Shown here piece after piece: positions 16,041 to 23,992 of a stretch of DNA of 64,000 nucleotides (its first letter is position 1; every line of letters begins with the position of its first letter). Source of the stretch: Paenibacillus sp. 32352. GTDB lineage: Bacteria; Bacillota; Bacilli; Paenibacillales; NBRC-103111. Location of the stretch: positions 124,001 to 188,000 of the forward strand of contig NZ_MZNT01000014.1 of the NCBI RefSeq assembly GCF_002042965.1, written 5' to 3'. Under the pieces are notes generated by a model that saw only the letters and a program-made list of their open reading frames with translations, searched no databases and had not been told where the DNA came from. Both the position numbers and the translations under genes were made by a program.

Positions 16041-17732
16041 TCAAGGATTCACACGGAATTTAATGACAAGCTGATGCAGATCATCCGAGATGCCGGACAG
16101 CATCGTCGCGGACGATGTTATTTCCTGGATGGAGGCCAGCTGCTCCTCGGTTGTTGCTGCTACGGTTTGAGCGAGACCCGAGGTCTGCCCGGCGATATGG
16201 CCCATATTCGTTATAGCGGCGGTTACCTCCTCGGTGCTTGCGGACATTTGCTCCGCGGCCGCCGCCGTCTCTTGAACGCGGCGGTTTACTTCCAAGGCTG
16301 AGTGGACGATCCGGGCGAAGGTTTCCTCTGCTTGAGACATCGCTTGCAGTCCACCCTCCACCTCCGCCATCCCGGAATTCATACTGACAACAGCCTGTCC
16401 GGTGCCTTCTCTGATGCCGTCGATCACGAGGTTGATCTCGTCGATGGACTCCGCCGTTTGGGCTGCCAGCTTGCGGATTTCATCGGCAACCACGGCAAAG
16501 CCCCGGCCATGCTCCCCCGCCCTTGCGGCTTCAATAGCCGCATTGAGGGACAGCAGATTCGTCTGTCTGGCAATCTCGCCTATGAACAGCGAAATGCGAT
16601 TAATGCTGTGGGATTGCTCCTCCAGCTTCCGGATGACTTCCCCGGTTTGGTTCACAGCCGTGCTGATGGAATGGATTTTGGACGAAGCCTCCTGGAGGAC
16701 GGCAGCTCCCTGCTCAGCCTCATGAGACGCTTCCATAGTAATTTCCGATATTTCCGAAGTGGATTCCGCTATTCTCTGGATGCCTATGGACATCTCATCC
16801 ATTGCTCTTGCACATTCCGAAGCGCTTTGCGCCTGATCTTCCGAACCGGAAGCCACATTCTGAACCGATTGCGCGACATGCTCCGATGCAGCGGCATTCT
16901 CCTCCGAGCTGGCCGACAGCTGTTGGGCTGAAGCGGCAACAAGGTGAGAGGTTTGCTGCATTTGAAGCACGGATTCCTTCAAAGAGTTCGACACGGTATT
17001 CACAGCACCAATTAATGTCCCCAGTTCATCCTTGGATTTACTGATGAGCTCTTGTCCCGTTAAATCCCCGCGGGATATACGGACCAATGCCTCCGATGCT
17101 TCCGCCATCGGCCTGGAGATGATTCGTGTCGCTAGGTAACCGATCAAGGCAACCAGGAAGAACGCAAGTACAATAAGCGCTGCAAACTCGATAACGCTTC
17201 TCCGGTACAAAGCCTCGCTTTCCTGCTGAGCCTGGTCCGCGCCTTTTTGGTTATAGCTTACAATGACGGAAATGCTGTCCTGCACATCCGAAAATGCCTT
17301 GGATACTTCGGCTGAGGCTTGCTCCATCCCTTTTCCCCCGGCCTTTTGGCGATTGTTAAGCTCCTTGAACGCATCCCAACGAGCCTTCAATTCATTCAGA
17401 TTGGCCCGGTCCTGCTCGTCGGCAATGGATGCTTCATAATCGACCAGCCCTTGGTCGATGTCTTTGAACGTTTCCGCGATCTGGTTATTGATCTCTGCTT
17501 TTTTAGCCGGATCCGGCTCCGTAAGCATTTGATAATAAAGGACAAAAATATGCTCCTTGGCATAGCTTACCTTATTAGCTATTTGTGTTCCGACCAGCCA
17601 GTTTTGGGCAATCTCTCTCGTATTGCTTTGCAATACCCGCATATTGGACAAATCCATAGCTCCCATTACACCCATAATAAGTAAAATGACCGCATATGAA
17701 ATCATCAGTTTTTTGCCTATGGTCATTCTCAT
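16041..17732 (-). CDS. Methyl-accepting chemotaxis protein
   Basis: 563 residues from the ATG at 17732, six bases after AGGGGG. Domain order: membrane helix 1 (about 7-30, LMISYAVILLIMGVMGAMD), an extracellular four-helix-bundle sensor (about 30-185, 4HB_MCP type), membrane helix 2 (about 188-208), HAMP (SRPMAEASEALVRISRGDLT), and a long coiled-coil signalling domain whose hairpin tip reads IARQTNLLSLNAAIEAARAG then EHGRGFAVVADEIRKLA. It transmits ligand signals to CheA/CheW. It is monocistronic. The ligand is unknown. Length and tip are normal for a Firmicute receptor. Confidence 0.92.
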   Translation of the reverse strand: MRMTIGKKLMISYAVILLIMGVMGAMDLSNMRVLQSNTREIAQNWLVGTQIANKVSYAKEHIFVLYYQMLTEPDPAKKAEINNQIAETFKDIDQGLVDYEASIADEQDRANLNELKARWDAFKELNNRQKAGGKGMEQASAEVSKAFSDVQDSISVIVSYNQKGADQAQQESEALYRRSVIEFAALIVLAFFLVALIGYLATRIISRPMAEASEALVRISRGDLTGQELISKSKDELGTLIGAVNTVSNSLKESVLQMQQTSHLVAASAQQLSASSEENAAASEHVAQSVQNVASGSEDQAQSASECARAMDEMSIGIQRIAESTSEISEITMEASHEAEQGAAVLQEASSKIHSISTAVNQTGEVIRKLEEQSHSINRISLFIGEIARQTNLLSLNAAIEAARAGEHGRGFAVVADEIRKLAAQTAESIDEINLVIDGIREGTGQAVVSMNSGMAEVEGGLQAMSQAEETFARIVHSALEVNRRVQETAAAAEQMSASTEEVTAAITNMGHIAGQTSGLAQTVAATTEEQLASIQEITSSATMLSGISDDLHQLVIKFRVNP

Positions 17733-17957
17733 ACGAAACCCCCTGAAATAATAGACATCATCTCTTGTGAAGGAATATACCATACAATGTTTAGAATTAT
17801 TATTGAAAACCTTTGTGCTTTGTATGAGAAAGTCTAATAGTTGCCTAACAATTTCGAGGATGCTATAAGGGTGAAACCGCTCTTTACAATAAATACCTAG
17901 TAGTGTTACTTTTGGGTTATGCTTAAACTTGATAAGCGGGAAGGAGCCGAAATTAGA

Positions 17958-18800
17958 ATGAGCATCTTAAAATGGGACGGTCATACCCATACGCGCTTTT
18001 GCTATCATGGCAGCAGCGCACCGCAGGAAGAATATATCGATAGAGCCATCGAGCTCGGCTTCGAGCGCTACACGATCAGCGAGCATCCGCCGCTGCCGCA
18101 GGGCTGGATTGCCGATGAAACCTTATTCCGGGAGCTGGCTATGCCTGAAGAGGAGCTGCCTCTGTATATCGCCTATGCCCAACAAATAAAACAGCTGTAC
18201 AACGGGAAAATCGAGATTGCCGTAGGGCTTGAAATCGATTATTTACCCGGTCAGCTGTCCTATACGGAGCGTATGGTCGATCGATGGCAGTCGGAGCTGG
18301 AGGATGTTGTTTATTCCGTTCATTATTTGCCCGGCATCGGGGGCATCCGCTGCATAGACTTTACAGCCGATGATTTTCGCAGCGGCCTGTTGGCTTATTA
18401 CGGTTCAATGGAAAGCGTAGTGGATGAGTACTACAATCATGTGGAAGAGGCAATTGAGTGGGCAGCACGCCTTCCTATGCGCAAGCGGCTTGGGCATATC
18501 AACCTTATCGAGAAATTCAGCCAAGCGCTCCCCGAATTCGACCCAAGCCAGATCGAGCGCCGATTGCGATCCATCATTCCGAAGCTGGCCAAGGCAGGCG
18601 TCGGCATTGACGTGAACACAGCCGGACTGCGCGTTGCTACTTGCGGCAAGCCTTATGCGCCTGAGTGGTTTATTCAGGAGTGCTTGAAGCAGGGCATTCC
18701 TTGTATTTACGGGTCGGACTCCCATAAGCCGGAGCATGTTGGCACAGGCTGGGCATGGTATGAAGAGCAGCTATCCGCATTCAAGCCTGCATCTTCTTAA
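17958..18800 (+). CDS. hisJ: PHP-domain histidinol-phosphatase (HisJ/HisK type)
   Basis: 280 residues from the ATG at 17958, 11 nt after GGAAGGAG. PHP metal-binding motifs are present: DGHTHTRFCYHG (HxH), the TISEHPPLPQGW segment, VYSVHYLPG and GSDSHKPEHVG near the end. The HisJ group dephosphorylates histidinol-phosphate in histidine synthesis. No other his genes are in the window, so the assignment rests on family resemblance alone. The 3' end overlaps that of convergent tgl by 20 bp. Confidence 0.8.
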   Translation: MSILKWDGHTHTRFCYHGSSAPQEEYIDRAIELGFERYTISEHPPLPQGWIADETLFRELAMPEEELPLYIAYAQQIKQLYNGKIEIAVGLEIDYLPGQLSYTERMVDRWQSELEDVVYSVHYLPGIGGIRCIDFTADDFRSGLLAYYGSMESVVDEYYNHVEEAIEWAARLPMRKRLGHINLIEKFSQALPEFDPSQIERRLRSIIPKLAKAGVGIDVNTAGLRVATCGKPYAPEWFIQECLKQGIPCIYGSDSHKPEHVGTGWAWYEEQLSAFKPASS

Positions 18801-19620
18801 CAAAGCTGCGTCCTCCAATGGTCGCAACCACCTGTCCGAATACCGTCGGTATCGTCGACAAAGAGGATGCCGACGGGTTCACCGGGTTACTGCCCATTAC
18901 GATTTTCTGCAAATAAGCAAAGTCCGGGAACGTAACTTCATCCATCAAATAGGCAGAAACCGTGCTGCCGGGAATTCGAACCCTGTTCAGCTTTTCAATA
19001 ATCTCCCTGCCCGTTCTGATCCCGATTCCGTGACCGTAATAAAGCCCCGCCCCCATCTTGATCACATTTTCCCCCTGCCATTCTATCCATTCCGGGTTGA
19101 CGTCGGGATTCTTGAAATACTGGATATCCCCTCCGAACGCTTCCGCACCATGCTCCAGCGTAATCAACCGCAGATCATGGTCGTAGTTCCACGAATACAA
19201 ATACAAATGATTGAACAGCCTATCGAATTTCTCATCGCCGATAATATCCAGCACCGCTTTATATAACAAGATAATAATGGCAGTTGCACATTCAAATGCG
19301 TACAAGCTTCCGTTCTCAAAAATATCCCGAATCGCCGCACTCGATCGGACGTCATTTCTTTGCAGAAACGCTCCGTTCTCCTTGCGTTCCCAGAATCGCT
19401 CGTTGCAGCGCGACTGCTTAAAGGAGGAAAACGATACCTCGCTGCTGTTCATAGCCGCGGCAGCCTCCATGATGGCGGCTCTTACCTGCAGCTCGAACAA
19501 TAATGAATTCCATGAATCATACGTATACGTGCGTCTGCTCCTGTCCTTTTCCCGATAAATCATTCTTTCCGCATCGGTTAACGACTCCACGTCCGGCGTG
19601 CCGCTGACAAGAACTATCAT
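18781..19620 (-). CDS. tgl: Spore coat protein-glutamine gamma-glutamyltransferase
   Basis: 279 residues from the ATG at 19620, 7 nt after GGTGA. The conserved core reads AIRDIFENGSLYAFECATAI with the catalytic Cys at about residue 111, followed by LYSWNYDHDLRL, YFKNPDVNPEWIEWQGENVI and the GAGLYYGHGIGI His. This matches B. subtilis Tgl (245 residues, Cys116), which cross-links coat proteins such as GerQ in the developing spore. The protein is about 35 residues longer than Tgl, mostly at the C-terminus. It marks the organism as a spore former; expression late in the mother cell is expected. Confidence 0.9.
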   Translation of the reverse strand: MIVLVSGTPDVESLTDAERMIYREKDRSRRTYTYDSWNSLLFELQVRAAIMEAAAAMNSSEVSFSSFKQSRCNERFWERKENGAFLQRNDVRSSAAIRDIFENGSLYAFECATAIIILLYKAVLDIIGDEKFDRLFNHLYLYSWNYDHDLRLITLEHGAEAFGGDIQYFKNPDVNPEWIEWQGENVIKMGAGLYYGHGIGIRTGREIIEKLNRVRIPGSTVSAYLMDEVTFPDFAYLQKIVMGSNPVNPSASSLSTIPTVFGQVVATIGGRSFVKKMQA

Positions 19621-20029
19621 CGCCCCTTCACCCGCCTTTCTTAGACCGCTTATGACCAAGAGGGCCTATGGATAACCTAATACTATCCTATGTTCCGTAT
19701 GCTTGGACGAATCCCTATGTTTTTATGACCGCCTCCCCATACAAAAAGGACTGCGGATGCACGCTCCTAGGCTTGTTGAAAAGCCTCACCATTTTTCAAG
19801 CTTTACAGCTTCTCAACAATCCATCGCTGCGTTCACTCAGTCCTTTTTACCCCAATAAGAATTAAAACCCCGCTTTCTGGTTACAATAGGCAACGGAGCG
19901 CTATGGAGTTCTGGCGCTTGAAACTTCGTTCATTGAAAAAAGGACGGGAGACCGCCCAAAATAGAAGCTTACGCTTGCTAAAGGCATATGGATGGAAAAT
20001 ATTCTTTCGATACCTATTCTAAAGGACTG
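19621..20029. other. Intergenic region with terminator-like palindrome and a shortened repeat
   Basis: No gene is seen. A large imperfect palindrome begins AAAAAGGACTGCGG (about 19743) and ends CAGTCCTTTTT (about 19851), with the shortened repeat at 19774-19818 in its loop. The outer arms could be an old terminator for tgl. Nothing else is recognised until the csp promoter. Confidence 0.5.
19774..19818 (+). repeat. Core-deleted copy of the TGTTGAAAAACC structured repeat
   Basis: Only the ends of the family remain. TGTTGAAAAGCCTCA, the left terminal repeat, is fused directly to CCATTTTTCAAGCTTTACAG and CTTCTCAACA, which corresponds to the right end of the copy at 57492-57696 in its RNA-strand orientation. 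The whole core of about 150 bp is missing. It lies in the loop of an outer AAAAAGGACT/AGTCCTTTTT palindrome. Confidence 0.65.
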
Positions 20030-20056
20030 TTGTTCTGCATAAGAATATGGTATAAT
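20030..20056 (+). promoter_or_regulatory. Candidate csp promoter
   Basis: A perfect TATAAT at 20051-20056 preceded by TTGTTC at 20030-20035 (spacer 15, shorter than ideal). It would give a leader of about 130 nt, typical of cold-shock mRNAs. Confidence 0.5.
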
Positions 20057-20082
20057 AAATTATTGGAATAAAAGGAGACAAT

Positions 20083-20149
20083 AATTCACATATTAGAAAG
20101 GTTATCACTTCCACTATAGGGTGCTCTTTCTAATGTGTGAATTTTTTTA
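20083..20149 (+). promoter_or_regulatory. Long terminator-like hairpin in the csp leader
   Basis: AATTCACATATTAGAAAG pairs with CTTTCTAATGTGTGAATT (18 bp with one wobble) around a 25-nt loop and is followed by seven T residues. It lies between the csp promoter and its start codon, so it may act as an attenuator or as a stabilising leader. It could also terminate an unseen upstream transcript. Confidence 0.65.
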
Positions 20150-20192
20150 TTCATACAAATATTAGTTACAATTTATTGGAGGGTTTTAGAAG

Positions 20193-20393
20193 ATGGAAAC
20201 AGGAACAGTGAAATGGTTTAACGCGGAAAAAGGATTTGGCTTCATCGAGGTTGAAGGCGGTAAAGATGTATTCGTACACTTTAGCGCAATTACTGGGGAT
20301 GGATACAAATCCCTTGACGAAGGACAACGTGTACAATTCAATGTTGTTCAAGGCAACCGCGGACCACAAGCTGAGAATGTTGTAAAACTGTAA
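20193..20393 (+). CDS. csp: Cold-shock protein (CspA/CspB family)
   Basis: 66 residues, the standard length of a single OB-fold cold-shock domain: METGTVKWFNAEKGFGFIEV with RNP1 (KGFGFI), RNP2 (VFVHF) and the ending GPQAENVVKL. Csp proteins bind single-stranded RNA and DNA and act as RNA chaperones and antiterminators. The ATG follows GGAGG by 10 nt. The leader carries a strong hairpin with T tract (20083-20149), and a terminator follows at 20413-20444. The next gene downstream belongs to the cold-inducible YdjO family, which supports a cold-response context. Confidence 0.96.
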   Translation: METGTVKWFNAEKGFGFIEVEGGKDVFVHFSAITGDGYKSLDEGQRVQFNVVQGNRGPQAENVVKL

Positions 20394-20412
20394 GGTTTGC
20401 AACTTGGAAGGG

Positions 20413-20444
20413 AGAACTGCCCCCGCAAGCGGGCAGTTCTTTTT
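20413..20444 (+). terminator. Intrinsic terminator of csp
   Basis: AGAACTGCCC pairs perfectly with GGGCAGTTCT over an 8-nt loop, then four T residues, 20 nt after the stop codon. Confidence 0.88.
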
Positions 20445-20606
20445 CAGTAACACAGCCTTGAACCGCTGCAAGCATCTCTACGGTACATACGGAAATTCGG
20501 TCCCGTCGGCTTTCTGTGACGATTCCGGTGTTTCCTCCCCGTTCCAAGACCATCCGGTCATTCACATGAGGAACGCTCAAACGCACAAACCAAAGGAGGG
20601 GTTACA

Positions 20607-20807
20607 TTGTATTTCTCGAAGAAAGCTATGGAACCAGTTCAAGAAGAACAGACATCTGTGTGGATGTGCAGTAACGAAGGATGCTCCTGCTGGATGAGGG
20701 AAAATTTTGCTTTGGAAGAGGTCCCTTCCTGCCCGATTTGCCATTCGGGAATGGTCAAAAATACCAAGATGCTCCCCACTTTAGTGAATCACCATAAAAC
20801 CTATTAA
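20607..20807 (+). CDS. ydjO: YdjO-family cold-inducible zinc-ribbon protein
   Basis: 66 residues from a TTG at 20607, which follows AAAGGAGGGG by a few bases; no ATG competes. Four cysteines in two pairs, WMCSNEGCSCWMRENFA and SCPICHSGM, form a probable zinc ribbon. The pattern matches B. subtilis YdjO, a cold-inducible protein of unknown role. It lies behind the csp terminator but within 220 bp of csp. A closely similar ribbon ends the helicase encoded at 23993-26341, which points to nucleic-acid association. Confidence 0.78.
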   Translation: MYFSKKAMEPVQEEQTSVWMCSNEGCSCWMRENFALEEVPSCPICHSGMVKNTKMLPTLVNHHKTY

Positions 20808-20851
20808 CCTTGTGCCGTTAGCCGCCGGACTTTTCTTGGCGAAATAACGCC

Positions 20852-20886
20852 AAAAAAAGCACTAACCGCAGAGGTTAGTGCTTTTT
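20852..20886. terminator. Bidirectional terminator between ydjO and the LTA-synthase-like gene
   Basis: AAAAGCACTAACC pairs with GGTTAGTGCTTTT over a 5-nt loop, with A and T runs on both sides, between convergent genes. Confidence 0.88.
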
Positions 20887-20894
20887 ATTTTAGG

Positions 20895-22874
20895 CTAGTA
20901 ACCTTTTTTGCTGCTCGGGTCCTCCGTGCCGGAAGGAATCGCAAACTCTTCGTTGTAATTCGGCAGGGCTTCTTTGGTCAAGTAATCCTGATCGATATAT
21001 TTGGCCAAATATTGCTTACCGAACAATTGATCATATTGAAAATCCCGGTACTCATTGACGGTTGCCTGAGCTTCGTCCGGCACATTTTGATGCAGACCTC
21101 CGTTGGCATCGACAACTAGGTTGCGAAGCAGACCCGGCGTTTGCCCCATCAAGCTTTCATTCAAAGCAAGAGTAGCCGGCTTCTCCATCCCCAATTTATC
21201 TAATACGTACGTCCCCAGGAAGGAATCGCTCAAGACAGGCACCTGCTCCTTCGGCAAATCGACGTTAGACCACATTACGAACGGAACGCTGTGCATTTTT
21301 TTGTTATCCTCCAACGACCACGAGCCGTTGCCAATCATTCCGCCCTGCTTATACACGTCGTAATCCATTCCGAGCATCGGCAGGTGATCGCCATAGAACA
21401 CAATGACGGTCGGTTCATCGGATTGCTGGAAGTGGTCGATGAGCATTTGCAAGCTTTGATCGGCATCATGTGCGCCTTGGGTATAAGTTTCCAGTATAGA
21501 ACGTGCAGAATCGGTCAAATTGCCTTCCGCCTTAATCGATGTTTCCCCATACCGGTTATCGTCATAAGGACCGTGGTTTTGCATGGTCACTGCATAAATG
21601 AACATAGGTTTATCGGTCTCATCCACCTGCTTGATAATATTCCGGGACACTTCATCATCCGAGATAAACAGGCCCTTGTATTCCGGATTTTGGAATTGAT
21701 CCTTGCTCATAAAGCTCTCGAATCCGAGCTGCTTGTATACATTCTCGCGGTTCCAGAACCATCCCTCGTACGAGTGGATCCCCATGCTTTTGTAGCCATT
21801 GGATTCAAAATAGCTGGCCAAGCTGGGCACCGGTTTATTAATGTACTGCTGATAAGGCACCGAGCCGTCGGGAAGGAAGCTCATGGATTGTCCTGTCAGC
21901 ACCTCGTACTCTACATTGCTCGTTCCCCCGCCGAATTGCGGCGACAACAAGTAACCGGAGGTCGATTCCTTTTGCAGCTTATGAATCGTTGGAACCGGAT
22001 CTTCGCTGTAGGTTACATTGGGAAGCAGGGTCGGGTCCCAGAACGCTTCGTTCATAATAAAAATAACGTTCGGCTGCTTGCCGTTAAACGGATCTGCCGT
22101 TGCTTTCTTGGCGGATGCCGTCTTCACCTGGCTTTGGTTCGCCAAATTTTGGGCCAACGCAGCCATAGCCGGTTCCCCGTATCCCTCGGGTTTAGGGACA
22201 ATGGCATTTTTCACATTCATGGTAAAGGCCAGCGCCATCCCGTTGTTGCTGTAATTTTCCTGCTGATTCCAGACGATTTCGCTAACACCCATCTTATCCA
22301 TCATGTGGCTGGCCCACTGCGTTCTTACACCGAAGGAATACAGCGCAAACAGGGACAGCAGGCCCAGGACGATGCGGCTTCCGCTGCGTAATTTGAGCCG
22401 CGGCCATACGAAGCATAGAGCGATCATCAAGACGACGATGCCCCCTACCAGAGACAGACGCTTGATTGCCGCCGGTCCGGTAACCAGCGGAAGGATATTC
22501 ATGCTTTCTTTTTTCAGGAATATATCCCAAGGGAAGAACGGCTCCCCGATCAGCTTCGTTTTAAAATAAGTAATCAGAGCCATAATAAACAGCAGCAGCG
22601 CGGTCACCGTGGCCCCCGGCATCATAGCTCCGAACAGGCTGTAAAAGAAAACCAGCACGAACAGATTGATCAGGGCGTTCATCAGCACCAGCTTATCATT
22701 TTGCACCATCCAGGCCCATGTTTCCTGAAAGGAACCCCTCTGAAGAAGCTCCACCCCAAAAACAAGCAGTATCGGTATGATCGCGAGCATAGTCAGGATT
22801 AGGCCGTACTGTAGAGTCCGGTTACGGATGACTGTCGCTTTGGTTTGGCTCCGGGCTTTTCGTTTAAGCTTCAC
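20895..22874 (-). CDS. LTA-synthase-family sulfatase-type glycerophosphotransferase
   Basis: 659 residues. About five membrane helices occupy residues 20-195 (LILTMLAIIPILLVFGVEL and others); an extracellular sulfatase-like domain follows from about 265. Catalytic elements are visible: NVIFIMNEAFWDP (metal Glu), FGGGTSNVEYEVLTG with the nucleophile Thr, GIHSYEGWFWNRENVY, YAVTMQNHGPYDD and VIVFYGDHLPML. The family polymerises glycerol phosphate from phosphatidylglycerol onto lipid anchors. This one resembles the YfnI/YqgS branch in length and could be a primase, main synthase or stress variant. A charged C-terminal tail ends the protein. It is monocistronic; the ATG at 22874 follows GGAAAGGTG. 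Confidence 0.87.
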   Translation of the reverse strand: MKLKRKARSQTKATVIRNRTLQYGLILTMLAIIPILLVFGVELLQRGSFQETWAWMVQNDKLVLMNALINLFVLVFFYSLFGAMMPGATVTALLLFIMALITYFKTKLIGEPFFPWDIFLKKESMNILPLVTGPAAIKRLSLVGGIVVLMIALCFVWPRLKLRSGSRIVLGLLSLFALYSFGVRTQWASHMMDKMGVSEIVWNQQENYSNNGMALAFTMNVKNAIVPKPEGYGEPAMAALAQNLANQSQVKTASAKKATADPFNGKQPNVIFIMNEAFWDPTLLPNVTYSEDPVPTIHKLQKESTSGYLLSPQFGGGTSNVEYEVLTGQSMSFLPDGSVPYQQYINKPVPSLASYFESNGYKSMGIHSYEGWFWNRENVYKQLGFESFMSKDQFQNPEYKGLFISDDEVSRNIIKQVDETDKPMFIYAVTMQNHGPYDDNRYGETSIKAEGNLTDSARSILETYTQGAHDADQSLQMLIDHFQQSDEPTVIVFYGDHLPMLGMDYDVYKQGGMIGNGSWSLEDNKKMHSVPFVMWSNVDLPKEQVPVLSDSFLGTYVLDKLGMEKPATLALNESLMGQTPGLLRNLVVDANGGLHQNVPDEAQATVNEYRDFQYDQLFGKQYLAKYIDQDYLTKEALPNYNEEFAIPSGTEDPSSKKGY

Positions 22875-23088
22875 CTTTCCTTCACTCCTTTATTTTTTTC
22901 CACCAAGTACCGTGTACCTAGATTATGAACATATTGTAAAGGTCTAAACTTAAAATCAGCTGAAAATGACCCCGGTGGAACAAATTGGAGCAAACCCGAT
23001 GCCGCTCAGGTTTAAAACCGGCTGTTTTGGTGCATCCTTTCTAGTAGAGCTGCTAGATTGATAGATTGGCAGGAAAGAGGTGCGCAGA

Positions 23089-23835
23089 ATGAATCGTCGA
23101 TGGCTGGGTTATGTAATAGGTTGTCTGGTTGCCGTAAGCTGCATAGCGGGTGCTTGGGGTGCAGGGGCCGCCGCGAAGGCGGATAACAGCTTTGAGCTGC
23201 TGATGCCTTTATCGGAGAAGTTTATGGGGTCGGAGCAAAAAATGATCGTTAAGCATGCAGGGCCTTATCAATCCTATTCTAGCGAAATGCAATTTGTACA
23301 AATCGGTCAGCAGATCAGCCAGCGTCTAGGACTACCCGTAACTTCAGACATCACCAAGGAGACGGACCACCTGTTGTATAAAACAGCTTCTCAGGATGCT
23401 GCGAACGGTGTAGAGGAGACCCTGCTGTGGATCGGTTTCCCGGACGGCACGTCCGAGCTGGTGGTATCGGCCCAGACGACACAGCCTGAAGGCTTCACCG
23501 TCATCCAATCAGTCCAGCAGAGACTGGCAGACAGCCTCGCTGCCCTGCATATCAAGCCGCAATGGAACGTCATGATCCAGGGCAATGCATCAGAGGAATA
23601 CTCTATCGACGCTTCCCCTTTGCATGATTGGGTGCAGAAGCGGCTCGAGGCTCACAAGGTAGAGCAGTACGAAGATGCAGGCAGCACCAGCGTAACTTAT
23701 TATTCTCCCAAATTTAAGGAGCATATTAACAACGGCAAGCAGGAGATGAATCTTCAGGTCGCCGTCCACCGCAGCTCCATAACGCATCAGAACCGGATTA
23801 CTATCGGCATTCCGGCTATCACCATAGAATACTAG
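23089..23835 (+). CDS. ywmB: YwmB-family secreted protein
   Basis: 248 residues from the ATG at 23089, six bases after AGAGGTG; a GTG at 23080 would overlap the site. A signal peptide covers residues 1-32 (YVIGCLVAVSCIAGAWGAGA, cut near AAAKA). The mature part lacks cysteines and has two repeated alpha/beta halves (LLWIGFPDGTSELVVSAQTT and LQVAVHRSSITHQNRITIG), as in the TATA-box-like fold of YwmB. Function is unknown; in Bacillus ywmB lies near spoIID and murAB, genes absent here. Family assignment from pattern memory. Confidence 0.65.
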   Translation: MNRRWLGYVIGCLVAVSCIAGAWGAGAAAKADNSFELLMPLSEKFMGSEQKMIVKHAGPYQSYSSEMQFVQIGQQISQRLGLPVTSDITKETDHLLYKTASQDAANGVEETLLWIGFPDGTSELVVSAQTTQPEGFTVIQSVQQRLADSLAALHIKPQWNVMIQGNASEEYSIDASPLHDWVQKRLEAHKVEQYEDAGSTSVTYYSPKFKEHINNGKQEMNLQVAVHRSSITHQNRITIGIPAITIEY

Positions 23836-23992
23836 TCTTGAAGCCCTTATTCCCGGTTCCTTATTCAGGAAAATCCTTCATAGTGAATTGTTCTTTCTGC
23901 TCATTTCATGTACACTCACATAAGTACGTATGTTTGGTATAACCGGACATGGACGATGCAAAAATGACGATACATAAAGGATACGATTCTAA

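Noticed and set aside
21291..22391. 366-codon plus-strand frame opposite the LTA-synthase-like gene
   Set aside because: It is a shadow of the real gene's codon bias, with no ribosome binding site and no coherent domains.
23900..23950. LexA-like sequence (GTACGTATGTTTG) upstream of the helicase gene
   Set aside because: Three mismatches to the CGAAC-N4-GTTCG consensus; not strong enough to list as an SOS box.
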